64,000 nt of DNA from Lactovum miscens (GTDB taxonomy: Bacteria; Bacillota; Bacilli; Lactobacillales; Streptococcaceae), in the NCBI RefSeq assembly GCF_014202895.1, contig NZ_JACHHV010000005.1, positions 26,000 to 89,999 on the forward strand, in the 5' to 3' direction. Positions 17,526-25,646 of the stretch are shown piece after piece. The notes under the pieces are model-generated. The model saw nothing but the letters and a program-made list of their open reading frames with translations, was not told where the DNA came from and made no database searches. How positions within the stretch are numbered: position 1 is the first letter of the stretch; each line of letters opens with the position of its first letter. The translations under genes were made by a program, and so were the position numbers.

Positions 17526-19715
17526 TTAATGACTCAGAAGGGGAGGGGTCATTTTTGACCTGGACGGTTGGGGTTGTGTCTTTTTTACATTAGGTTTTGA
17601 CGTTTCTAGAGACTTTTTATTTGCTTCTACAAGTCGCTCTTCAAATTTGTTTTTTGGATTTTCAAGACCGTAAACTTTATTCAAAGAAGCCTCTAATTTA
17701 TCAATCGTTATCTGAGCTTGTGTTGTAATAGTTTCCAGTGACTTCTCAAAATTATCAAGTGACTGGCCATCTAAAACTGTCCAAGAAGAAAGATATGCAA
17801 AGGAATAAGAGCTGGTATCAATGCCTAAGTAGTTACTGACCACATAAGCAACCGACTCCGCTTCAAATTCTTGGCGTGCATAAATAGCATCTCCAAACGT
17901 TGCATCTGACCCTTCATGAATAGAGGCATGAGTGATCTCATGAATCAAGGTCTTTAACGTCATTTCCTCACCCATGCCTTGCTGAAGAACAATTCGCTTG
18001 TCTTTCAAGTCATAATAGCCGTTGGCCCCACCTGGAAAATCTTCGAGAGATACTTTAACGGGTGATACCTCACAAAGCCCCTTGTAGAGTTTTAGAAACC
18101 TTTGAGGGTCTTCTAAATTTTTTGTAAGTTCATAAATCTGTTTTGGAAGTTCTTCACCGTTCGTCTGACTTACATCAAAGACGGGAGTTAAAAAGAAGTA
18201 AGTTTCTTTTTTGGGTTTTCCTTCAGCATCGAGGACAGGCTTCCCGTCCTTATCTTTTTTGATCACTTGAGTTGGGGCATAGACATAAAGTGCTTTTGAG
18301 CCTTTGTTTACCTTACGGCCTAAGCCATTCCATTTTTTCATCCCAGCCACATGACTGACTTCAGGATTTTGTATCAAAAGAAGGCGATTATTCTTTGAAG
18401 AATACTTATGAAATTTTGAAATAAACTTCAAATAGTCCTTAAAGTTATCACTCTTCAGATAATCTTGAATACCTGTCTTCAGGTGTTGAGACAAGCCTTT
18501 GTAATCCTTGTTTTTAATGAGTTCATTGACAGAAATATTAAGATTTTCCATGTTTACTGCACCTTTACTAATGGCCCAGTCTTTAAATTCTCCTACAAAA
18601 CCTGTATCCTTTTGATAAGCTTCATAAACAAATTGATCCAGGGACTTTCCTTGACGTGTTGTTTCGTCTAGTGCTTCCCATTCATCAATGAGTTGGTCAT
18701 ATTCACTTCTTTGTGCCATTGTATTTCCTTTCGTTAGTGGCTTTAAAAATTCAGGGATAGAAATATCACTCTGGTGCATCGTTTCTATTTCCTTTTGTTC
18801 AAATTCTTCAGAACGCCACATCTTATTAATGTTTTCAGGATTATGCCAATCTCGAAATTTAAACTTGTAATTTGCATTTATCCCTAAGTCTAAGGTTGCT
18901 TCTAAGGAAGGGCTTAAGCCTTTGTGGGTTTCCGCAGTGAGTAAAACAATATCTTGAGCCTCTAAAATTTTCTTAGCTTCTACGGACCGTATTTCGGCTG
19001 AATAAACGAAGTTCCCATACTCCATAGCAATTAGAGGAGATTGAGTCCAATACATGCCTTTTCCGAAAGCCGTCGCCTGTATTGTCTTTATTGACTTAAT
19101 CCACTTGTCAGCCGTTTTTTGATCATCGGCTATCACCCCTCGATAAATTTTCATCGTATCTTTGTTTACCTCTTGTCTTTCGTTGTGATTTAAAAAGCCA
19201 ACATTTTCCTGTAGAATGTTGGCTCTGTTATCTAATATTGGGTGTTGTTCGTTCGATTTTCCCTTAATTTTCTGTATCCCTTCAGGGAATAAGGGAACTG
19301 TTGACCAAAGAAAGTCTTTTGAATCATTGGGAAATTGTTCTACCCTTAAGACGTAATTTTCAAACTCCTTTTTAATTTGATTTTGCATTGAAAAAATTAG
19401 ATTAGACTGTTTCTTTGGCAAAGTATTGTTTATTTCAATGACTGAGGCTACAGGAACATAGATTGCTTTCTGAAAATCTAGCCCAGGGTGTTTAAAATGT
19501 GGATTCTTTGTTTCAAAGGGCGTATCAAAATAGGCACCTCGTGGTTTTTTCCTTAAATTGGCACGTAAAGGAATGTACCAATTTTCGTCTGCATCGTAGA
19601 GTCCAACATAGCCTCTTGTTGCTTTTTCCATTAATTCGTCACTTCCAGTGCGTGCGACAGTTTCAGCTATAAATTTTTGGTCTATTGTGACTAGCTTGTA
19701 ATTTGACAACGACAT
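17526..19715 (-). CDS. ArdC-type antirestriction fusion with ToxN-like and ART-like N-terminal domains
   Basis: The 729-residue protein looks like three parts. Residues 1-125 resemble the ToxN/AbiQ endoribonuclease fold (GYVGLYDADENWYIPLRA, HPGLDFQKAIYVPVASVIEI). Residues 185-315 look like an ADP-ribosyltransferase (IYRGVI, then FGKGMYWTQSPLIAMEYG). From about 340 the ArdC architecture follows: an ssDNA-binding N-domain (KYSSKNNRLLLIQNP, MKKWNGLGRKVNKGSKAL) and a zinc metallopeptidase with HEITHASIHE. ArdC proteins protect incoming plasmid DNA from restriction. The end carries NKFEERLVEANKK. The ArdC part is firm; the two N-terminal assignments are by eye and moderate. Confidence 0.75.
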   Translation of the reverse strand: MSLSNYKLVTIDQKFIAETVARTGSDELMEKATRGYVGLYDADENWYIPLRANLRKKPRGAYFDTPFETKNPHFKHPGLDFQKAIYVPVASVIEINNTLPKKQSNLIFSMQNQIKKEFENYVLRVEQFPNDSKDFLWSTVPLFPEGIQKIKGKSNEQHPILDNRANILQENVGFLNHNERQEVNKDTMKIYRGVIADDQKTADKWIKSIKTIQATAFGKGMYWTQSPLIAMEYGNFVYSAEIRSVEAKKILEAQDIVLLTAETHKGLSPSLEATLDLGINANYKFKFRDWHNPENINKMWRSEEFEQKEIETMHQSDISIPEFLKPLTKGNTMAQRSEYDQLIDEWEALDETTRQGKSLDQFVYEAYQKDTGFVGEFKDWAISKGAVNMENLNISVNELIKNKDYKGLSQHLKTGIQDYLKSDNFKDYLKFISKFHKYSSKNNRLLLIQNPEVSHVAGMKKWNGLGRKVNKGSKALYVYAPTQVIKKDKDGKPVLDAEGKPKKETYFFLTPVFDVSQTNGEELPKQIYELTKNLEDPQRFLKLYKGLCEVSPVKVSLEDFPGGANGYYDLKDKRIVLQQGMGEEMTLKTLIHEITHASIHEGSDATFGDAIYARQEFEAESVAYVVSNYLGIDTSSYSFAYLSSWTVLDGQSLDNFEKSLETITTQAQITIDKLEASLNKVYGLENPKNKFEERLVEANKKSLETSKPNVKKTQPQPSRSKMTPPLLSH

Positions 19716-19814
19716 CTCCTTGAGCTATAATTTATTTAAGAGAGAAGTACACGCAAGCTAGGCGGTTAACGTAGCTCATTAGGGAAGGCTTCTTTCTTTT
19801 TTTTGTACAAAAAA

Positions 19815-21026
19815 TCAACCAAGTTTGATGTTTGATTTATTTTTGAGGGTCTGATTCACGTTTTGAGACGCTTTTAATGAAGAGGTAGGTAATTTATCCA
19901 ATCTCTTCTCAAAAGCGTTTTTTGGTGCTTTTTTTGGCGACTTTACCACCTTTAATGTTTCATTCCAATCTGCTTTGACTTGACCCTCCAAAAGTTTTGG
20001 AATATGCGAAACCACGGGGATTTTTGTAATATTAAAGTCATCCACAAAATCCTTACCAGCTTGTGTGATCACTCCTGTTTTAGCATCTGTCTTTATTTCG
20101 TCATTGTCGACGGCCAGAATGATTTTTATGGATTGAGTCGGCTGAATAGATTCTTCAATCGTATCCAGGACTTTATCTTTCATATTTTCAGGAGACTTTG
20201 TCTGAAGCTCATTTGCTAAGAGCGTTGAAATGTTACCTTTTCTTAAGCCATTCATCGAAGTCAAAACAGCATCACCTATCTTTTCTTTAAACAGCTCATA
20301 ATAGCTCATGAGGTCAATAGGAGATTCTGCTCCAGCAATGACTAAAGGCCTTTCAGAGGATATTTCAGAAGGCTTAGGAGGATTTCCTACTCTCACTGTC
20401 ATACCATAGAAGCCATTTCCAAGCGTCCGCTTCAGATGTTCTCGTTTGCCATGAGTTTCATTTCGCCAGATTCCTTGTACTGTAATTCCCTGAAGCTTTC
20501 CTTTGTTATCAAAAGCTTTAAACACAACCACAGGCTCCGTCTTTCCTGTAGCTGTATCTTTAAAGCTTGATTGTGTTATCAAACCCTGAGAGTGGAAAAA
20601 GTCAATCGTTTCATCAGAAAGCCCTCGTTCCTGCTTCAGATAATTCCTGGCCAGATCAAAAGTTTTATGGTCCGTCAAGAAATAATGGAAGTCTTTTCTT
20701 TCAGTCTGTGAGCGCCCAGTATAGCGGCTCACATCAATACCTGTCAGAAATTTAAGAGCTTCTTTGCGCTCACACTCTTTGATGAGTTCAACAAGCTGAA
20801 TTGGTCCGCCACCAATTCTTCGAGAGTTCCAATAAAAATAATTTTTCTCAACATTGAACTTTAAACTGTCGTGTTCTGACCAATAATAAGTTCCTGATTT
20901 ATGAACAACATCCATTCCGAGCTTTTCAGCAACCTCAAGAATGTTTTTACTTATTGCTTCATCAAGCAGCTTTTGGCGATCCGCATGAGACCTCAACGAG
21001 CGTTGAGGAGGACGTGTATATTGCAT
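19815..21026 (-). CDS. DUF3991/TOPRIM primase-like protein
   Basis: The 403-residue protein has the layout of conjugative-element primases: an N-terminal zinc-finger-like/DUF3991 part (YFYWNSRRIGGGPIQLVELI, LTGIDVSRYTG), a middle segment LSDETIDFFHSQGLI, and a C-terminal TOPRIM domain with VIAGAESPIDLMSYYEL and the acidic DND motif in ILAVDNDEIKTD. It probably makes primers on the transferred strand. The C-terminus carries KNAFEKRLDKLP, the motif shared with three neighbours. It sits directly downstream of virD4 with an octamer repeat in between. Confidence 0.8.
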   Translation of the reverse strand: MQYTRPPQRSLRSHADRQKLLDEAISKNILEVAEKLGMDVVHKSGTYYWSEHDSLKFNVEKNYFYWNSRRIGGGPIQLVELIKECERKEALKFLTGIDVSRYTGRSQTERKDFHYFLTDHKTFDLARNYLKQERGLSDETIDFFHSQGLITQSSFKDTATGKTEPVVVFKAFDNKGKLQGITVQGIWRNETHGKREHLKRTLGNGFYGMTVRVGNPPKPSEISSERPLVIAGAESPIDLMSYYELFKEKIGDAVLTSMNGLRKGNISTLLANELQTKSPENMKDKVLDTIEESIQPTQSIKIILAVDNDEIKTDAKTGVITQAGKDFVDDFNITKIPVVSHIPKLLEGQVKADWNETLKVVKSPKKAPKNAFEKRLDKLPTSSLKASQNVNQTLKNKSNIKLG

Positions 21027-21044
21027 ATTCCTTTCCTTTCAATT

Positions 21045-21086
21045 AAAAAAGTAGAAAAGTGGTAATTTCTACTTTTCTACTTTTTT
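21045..21086. repeat. octamer repeat locus 1, inverted
   Basis: A perfect 16-bp inverted repeat (AAAAAAGTAGAAAAGT and its complement, loop of 10) lies between virD4 and the primase gene. Each arm contains the element-wide octamer AAAAGTAG/CTACTTTT. On the minus strand a hairpin would be followed by T-rich sequence, so it could also slow transcription. Confidence 0.8.
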
Positions 21087-21091
21087 TATAT

Positions 21092-22906
21092 TTACGCTAC
21101 CTCTTGCGAAATAGCTCCGTGGTCAATCAAATTTTCAGGCTTGACCTTACTCAATATCTCTTCTTCTTCGGTCATAAAGTATCTGTACTGGTACCATTTA
21201 GGGTCTGATACATCACTGGCTAATAAGGCACCATTGGGATGTTCAAAGACATTGTATTTTTTATCCCTGAAGACATTCTCGCCGGCAATAAATAAAAGGG
21301 CATCTCCACCCCCTAGACGGCCAATTTCATCTTGAGTAAACAAATCACGAGGTTGTTTTTGCCTGCTTTCAGAGCTTCCGCCACGTCCACCTTTAGTCAG
21401 ACTTTGATTCTTTATCGAAATTGTTTGTTTACCTGCACGTTGTGAGAGCCACTTCGTGGTTTCCTGTTCATCTCCACCTAAGAAGAGAACCGTATCACAA
21501 CTATTGGCTAACGTCGCCCAGCCATGCGGATACATGGTTTTTAATTGATCCAGGGCTTGTAACAAGATGACAATTGACATATCACGGCTTCGGAAGACAG
21601 CTAACATTTTATCGATGTTTGGCAACTTTCCAATGTTCGCAAATTCATCAAGCAAGAAACGAACGTGAAGTAATTTTTTACCTTCAGGAAGCTTAATTTC
21701 CCCAGACTTGATCTTATCTGCTTTGTTTTTTAGCACTTCTGTAATTGTGGAGACAAAGATTGCTGCTATGAAGTTATAGTCATCTGAGGTATCAGGTATC
21801 TCTATAAACACGGCCGTCTTATCTTCGTTCCAGGTCTCAATATTCATGTTATCTTCACGAATCATATTTACGACTTGTTCATGGTCAAAGACAGAGAAAC
21901 GAGCCGCCACAATAGCCAATACACTCATTCTGGTTTCAGCTTCAAAAAGGCTATTAAAGAGTGACCATTGTCGGTAAGCATAGTTATTAGGAAGGATAAG
22001 ATTTTGTTCTTCAAACCATTCTTCTACTGGCGATGCCGACTTTGGATTGTCTCGCTTGATGTGACGTAACATATCACCAATCATGCCAATATGAGGAAGA
22101 TAATTATTTTGTTTACCGTCAAACCAAAGATAAGCAATTAGGGCACGACTTAAGAGTGCTTCTGCCATTGCCCAAAAATCTTCTCCTTTTTGGCCGCCTT
22201 TTTTTGTGGATTCGGTGATAGCAGAAAGCACTCGATCAAGGTCCAATTCTGTATAAATGTACTTGAAAACGTTAAACTGGTTGCTATTCCACAAGTTCAC
22301 CAGGTCAAATACTTTAAGTTGGAACCCGTCATCTTCAAGCATCTTTCCAAGTTCGTGTACCAACAATGACTTGGATTCTGTCACCACATAAGTCGCATTT
22401 CTCTGCATGATATTAGGCTTTACAAAAGTGTGCGTCTTCCCAGAACCTGGCCCGCCTATGACCAAGGTATTTTTATTTTTCACATAATCATTAAGAATGG
22501 CTTTACATTTAAATAATCCCATCCTTGAATGCTGCGTAAACAAGATGTTATTCAAAAAATCTGGATCTGCATAACGTTCTATTTCTTTTTCTGTAGCTAA
22601 CCTTGCCGAGCCATGTTCCTCATCATTCCGATAAATTCCATGATCATTGTTATAGAAGTAGGCCAGAAAGCCACAGGCACCAGCCACAAGAGCAAGCATC
22701 AAAGCAATAAAATTAGGAAGAATGAAAAATTTAATAACATTCTGGCTAAAATAAAAAGAGACATCTCCACTGATTAGAAAGGTCTCCTTACTTGCAATAT
22801 TGTATCCTGGTAAATTTGTTAGAAAATTACCTAACCAATAACTCAAAACAAATAAAATAGCGGCCAAAATGAAATAGGGCCGCATTTTCTTTTTTTTAAC
22901 TTGCAT
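21092..22906 (-). CDS. virD4: VirD4/TraG-type coupling protein
   Basis: The 604-residue ATPase links the relaxosome to the secretion channel. Two N-terminal membrane helices (residues 10-28 and 60-85) are followed by a Walker A motif GGPGSGKT at 151-158, a Walker B region VRFLLDEFANIGKLPNID at about 413-430 and the VirD4 motif SIVILLQALDQLKTMYP. Length and layout match PcfC and TraG of Gram-positive conjugation systems. The upstream gene encodes a DUF3801 protein, the usual partner. A 40-base copy of its Walker B region is found in the zinc-ribbon gene at 24218. Confidence 0.93.
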   Translation of the reverse strand: MQVKKKKMRPYFILAAILFVLSYWLGNFLTNLPGYNIASKETFLISGDVSFYFSQNVIKFFILPNFIALMLALVAGACGFLAYFYNNDHGIYRNDEEHGSARLATEKEIERYADPDFLNNILFTQHSRMGLFKCKAILNDYVKNKNTLVIGGPGSGKTHTFVKPNIMQRNATYVVTESKSLLVHELGKMLEDDGFQLKVFDLVNLWNSNQFNVFKYIYTELDLDRVLSAITESTKKGGQKGEDFWAMAEALLSRALIAYLWFDGKQNNYLPHIGMIGDMLRHIKRDNPKSASPVEEWFEEQNLILPNNYAYRQWSLFNSLFEAETRMSVLAIVAARFSVFDHEQVVNMIREDNMNIETWNEDKTAVFIEIPDTSDDYNFIAAIFVSTITEVLKNKADKIKSGEIKLPEGKKLLHVRFLLDEFANIGKLPNIDKMLAVFRSRDMSIVILLQALDQLKTMYPHGWATLANSCDTVLFLGGDEQETTKWLSQRAGKQTISIKNQSLTKGGRGGSSESRQKQPRDLFTQDEIGRLGGGDALLFIAGENVFRDKKYNVFEHPNGALLASDVSDPKWYQYRYFMTEEEEILSKVKPENLIDHGAISQEVA

Positions 22907-22909
22907 AAC

Positions 22910-23413
22910 TTAAGCCCTTTCTTTTTTGGACTTCGTCTGCATCTGTCTGTTCAAGTTCCCTTTATATTTCATTTTTTGTGCCTCTTCAAGGCGTTCTTCA
23001 AAGGTCACTTTTCCAGACTTTCTAAGAATCCGACGAGCAAATTGATTAGGATTCGTCGCAACATTTATGAAAAATTTATCAAGAGCCTCATTTGCGGACT
23101 TTTGCTCATTAAATCGGTAATAAAAATTATAACCGCCTTCAACCTTTGTAAAGGAAAAAGTAATACCACTTTCTTTCAGGTAATCTTTCATAAGTCCTAG
23201 GTCCACCTTTTGATTCAACCACGTTTTTGTCACATCATCGTGTCGGCCGAGCAATCGGAAAACGTGAACTTCGCCTTTTAAAGGGGACACTTTGTCAAAA
23301 AGGGGATTGAGTTTATCAAGCGACAACTGAGACAGAGAGTATAAGACCTGGCTCAGTTTTGGTATGCCGTAGATAAAGAATTTATCAATGATTGCTTTAT
23401 CATCTAGTTCCAT
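22910..23413 (-). CDS. DUF3801 (PcfB-like) protein
   Basis: The 167-residue protein matches the DUF3801 family: LLGRHDDVTKTWLNQKVDLG is a core block, followed by GITFSFTKVEGGYNFYYRF. PcfB of pCF10 belongs to this family and works with the coupling protein and relaxase. The C-terminus is VTFEERLEEAQKMKYKGN, the shortest of the FEERL-type ends, then a very basic tail. ATG 23413 with AGGAG upstream is better than the TTG at 23416. The gene ends four bases before virD4. Confidence 0.8.
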   Translation of the reverse strand: MELDDKAIIDKFFIYGIPKLSQVLYSLSQLSLDKLNPLFDKVSPLKGEVHVFRLLGRHDDVTKTWLNQKVDLGLMKDYLKESGITFSFTKVEGGYNFYYRFNEQKSANEALDKFFINVATNPNQFARRILRKSGKVTFEERLEEAQKMKYKGNLNRQMQTKSKKERA

Positions 23414-23431
23414 CAAATATCTCCTCTATTT

Positions 23432-24709
23432 CTATTGAATTTTCATATCCATCAGAGCCTTTTCACGGTAAGACTTCAGTTCTTGATCAAGCTGCTCCAC
23501 CTGGTATTGTACCCTAGCCGCAACTTCATTTTGAATTTTTTGAGTATATTTTTTAACGATTTCTAATCTTTTATCTAAAGAAATGGCTTCAAATTTCTCA
23601 TTTGTTTCAGCCTGCTTGCGTTTAAAGTCTTCACTTAAAGTGTTAAGTTCCTTCTGTTTATTTTGGGAAAGAAGCATTTCAACTTCCCCAAGTTCCCGCC
23701 TTTTTAAACTCTCAAGTTCTTCAGACACCTGAAGTTCAATATCACTTTTTGTCATGAAATTCTGGGATGTAGGTCCTTGACTTACAACAAGGCTTGTTTC
23801 TACTTTAGTTTCCTCAATCACCTGTTTTTCTTTGATCACGGGGCTTTCCTGAAGAGGCTGGGTCTTTTGATTGTTAACGAGACTCACTAAATTTCTCACG
23901 TCTCTTACGAGGCTATCAACTTCCGCAAACTTTTCAGGCATGGGTAAAGAAGAAATTTCTTGACTTACTGGCAGAGCTTCAGCTGATTTCACTTCATAAA
24001 TAGGAGTTTCAACGGCCGTAGCTACTTCCTTATTCTTAATTACAAGTGACTCTTCAGGTGTGGGCTCAGGAACTTCAGTTGGCTCTTGAGGGGCTTCTTG
24101 CAGCTTCCCACAATGATTACAAAAGCGAGATTTGGGTTCAATCTGCTCACCGCAGAACAGACAGAAAGCTTGAGAAACGGAAGGAATAACTGGTGCTTCT
24201 TCTTTTTCAGGTGTCCATCTTCCAATGTTCGCAAATTCATCAAGCAAGAAACGAGCGTGTTCCTTCTCTTCAATCTTCTCTTCATCCTTCTCCCAAAAAT
24301 TAGGAGCTGGTGGAAAATCATCATTGTATGTTGTTTTATGAGTCTGAACAGGTTCAACTGGGTCACTGTATGTTTCCAAAACTTCGTGTCTTGGAAACTG
24401 TTCCGTTTGGATTTCTTCAAGCAGTGACGGGTCAAAAGGAACCGCTGCCTTCGTGTAAAAATTTACAAGTAAATTTTCAAAATAGGCTTCATTCTGAAGA
24501 ATTGGTAGCTTTATATTTTGAGCATAAATGGCTTTATCATTTAGATATTTTACCAGGGTTGCTGAGCCTTCTTCATGTTGCGCCTGAAGTCCTTTATTTT
24601 CACCAATAATAAAATTAATTAGGTCATCCGCATTTTTAATGGCATCCACGTTCATATTCTGAACGTTGAGCATTTCATAGCGATATCTTTTTTTACTTAA
24701 CAGGCTCAT
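23432..24709 (-). CDS. zinc-ribbon and coiled-coil protein of the transfer operon
   Basis: This 425-residue protein has a double-cysteine zinc ribbon in the middle (CLFCGEQIEP, FCNHCGKLQEA) and a long glutamate- and glutamine-rich coiled coil at the C-terminus (SELERRELGEVEMLL-type heptads to the end). Just before the ribbon lies ARFLLDEFANIGR, a copy of the coupling protein Walker B region at DNA level, with no ATPase around it. I do not know its function; the place between DUF4315 and DUF3801 genes suggests a scaffold or DNA-contacting role in the relaxosome-coupling protein complex. Confidence 0.65.
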   Translation of the reverse strand: MSLLSKKRYRYEMLNVQNMNVDAIKNADDLINFIIGENKGLQAQHEEGSATLVKYLNDKAIYAQNIKLPILQNEAYFENLLVNFYTKAAVPFDPSLLEEIQTEQFPRHEVLETYSDPVEPVQTHKTTYNDDFPPAPNFWEKDEEKIEEKEHARFLLDEFANIGRWTPEKEEAPVIPSVSQAFCLFCGEQIEPKSRFCNHCGKLQEAPQEPTEVPEPTPEESLVIKNKEVATAVETPIYEVKSAEALPVSQEISSLPMPEKFAEVDSLVRDVRNLVSLVNNQKTQPLQESPVIKEKQVIEETKVETSLVVSQGPTSQNFMTKSDIELQVSEELESLKRRELGEVEMLLSQNKQKELNTLSEDFKRKQAETNEKFEAISLDKRLEIVKKYTQKIQNEVAARVQYQVEQLDQELKSYREKALMDMKIQ

Positions 24710-24953
24710 TTGCTACTCCTTCAGCTTCCGTGTTTATAGGCACAGAAAACACATTGCCTAATAGCTTCTCTAGGTCTGTAATCGTCATTCCCTTATCGAC
24801 GAGCATGGCCGTAATAATTTCTGAGTTAACGGCCTGAAGTGCTTGTTGCTTCTTTTTAAGCAAAAGCTGTGAATTTTGAATGGCCGCTTCAGTTTTCTCA
24901 ATCTCTTGATTGAGCCGATCTCGACGTTTCGTTAAATCATCAAATTTTGTCAT
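24693..24953 (-). CDS. DUF4315 family protein
   Basis: The 86-residue protein matches DUF4315, small helical proteins present in many Gram-positive ICEs. It starts MTKFDDLTKRRDRLNQEIEK, continues as a coiled coil (AAIQNSQLLLKKKQQAL), and ends MTITDLEKLLG plus a short tail. I start at ATG 24953 with AGGAG upstream rather than the frame start at 24983. It overlaps the next gene by 17 bases, so the two are translationally coupled. Confidence 0.75.
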   Translation of the reverse strand: MTKFDDLTKRRDRLNQEIEKTEAAIQNSQLLLKKKQQALQAVNSEIITAMLVDKGMTITDLEKLLGNVFSVPINTEAEGVANEPVK

Positions 24954-24997
24954 TGTTATTCTCCTGAAAATTGTGCCTGGCACAATTTTACTGTATT

Positions 24998-25591
24998 TTA
25001 ATTGCTGGAAGAGCTAGGATAGCTATTCTGACTGGTTGAGTTTGGAAGTGTCAACGTCACGTTTTCTAGGTTATTCACCAGGTACTTATTCCCTTCCTTC
25101 TGGAAAGTTAGACGAATCGTTTGGCTACTGGTCTGGTCATATCCCGTGCTCAAATCACCTTTATTAACTAATTGCGTGTTTTTATAATTTACCACGCAAA
25201 TGGCCGTCAAGTCTTTCGCATCAATGTAGTTAACCGAGCTATTAAAGACCTGGTTAACAATGTAGCCCTTGTAAGCCTGATTAACAGGCTGGTTTTCGGA
25301 TTTCGTAGCTTGTGTAAACATAGTATCTGTCATGAGGGGTTTATAACGGTTGCTGTTCTCGCCAATGTCCTTCTTAGTGTAATAGGCGATTAAAAATTGA
25401 TTGACCGTAGCTTCATTTAGGGCTTGTGTAGAAGGAGACGTCACAAGTTTTGTACTGGCTTTTTTTGTCACGGCTTTTTGGCCGAGATGACCCATGCTAT
25501 AGCCAAAGCCTAAGCCAAGTAACAAGATAAGAATTGCACCAGATACCAGGGCAAAAGTTTTATATTTTTGAATTTTTTCGTTGTTATACAT
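24998..25591 (-). CDS. VirB8-like conjugation protein
   Basis: The 197-residue protein has one membrane helix near the N-terminus (TFALVSGAILILLLGLGFGY, residues 12-31) followed by an extracytoplasmic domain with the pattern of VirB8/TcpC NTF2-like folds (VNQFLIAYYTKKDIGENSNRY, then TAICVVNYKNTQLV and TIRLTFQKEGNKYLVNNLE). The tail is serine-rich. It is a probable scaffold of the channel at the membrane. Directly upstream is the 32-bp perfect palindrome, and I see no good ribosome site between the palindrome and the ATG. Confidence 0.7.
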   Translation of the reverse strand: MYNNEKIQKYKTFALVSGAILILLLGLGFGYSMGHLGQKAVTKKASTKLVTSPSTQALNEATVNQFLIAYYTKKDIGENSNRYKPLMTDTMFTQATKSENQPVNQAYKGYIVNQVFNSSVNYIDAKDLTAICVVNYKNTQLVNKGDLSTGYDQTSSQTIRLTFQKEGNKYLVNNLENVTLTLPNSTSQNSYPSSSSN

Positions 25592-25601
25592 AGATAAATA
25601 G

Positions 25602-25633
25602 AAAAAGTAGAAAAGTATACTTTTCTACTTTTT
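25602..25633. repeat. octamer repeat locus 2, perfect 32-bp palindrome
   Basis: The arms AAAAAGTAGAAAAGTA and TACTTTTCTACTTTTT form a perfect palindrome without a spacer. It contains two AAAAGTAG-type octamers on each side and lies 10 bases upstream of the VirB8-like start codon, so any protein bound here or any RNA stem formed would cover the translation start. Confidence 0.85.
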
Positions 25634-25646
25634 GAATCCTTTCGTT

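Noticed and set aside
24040..24435. Two overlapping frames on both strands inside the zinc-ribbon gene
   Set aside because: They have no ribosome site and unlikely composition, and are shadows of the 425-residue gene.
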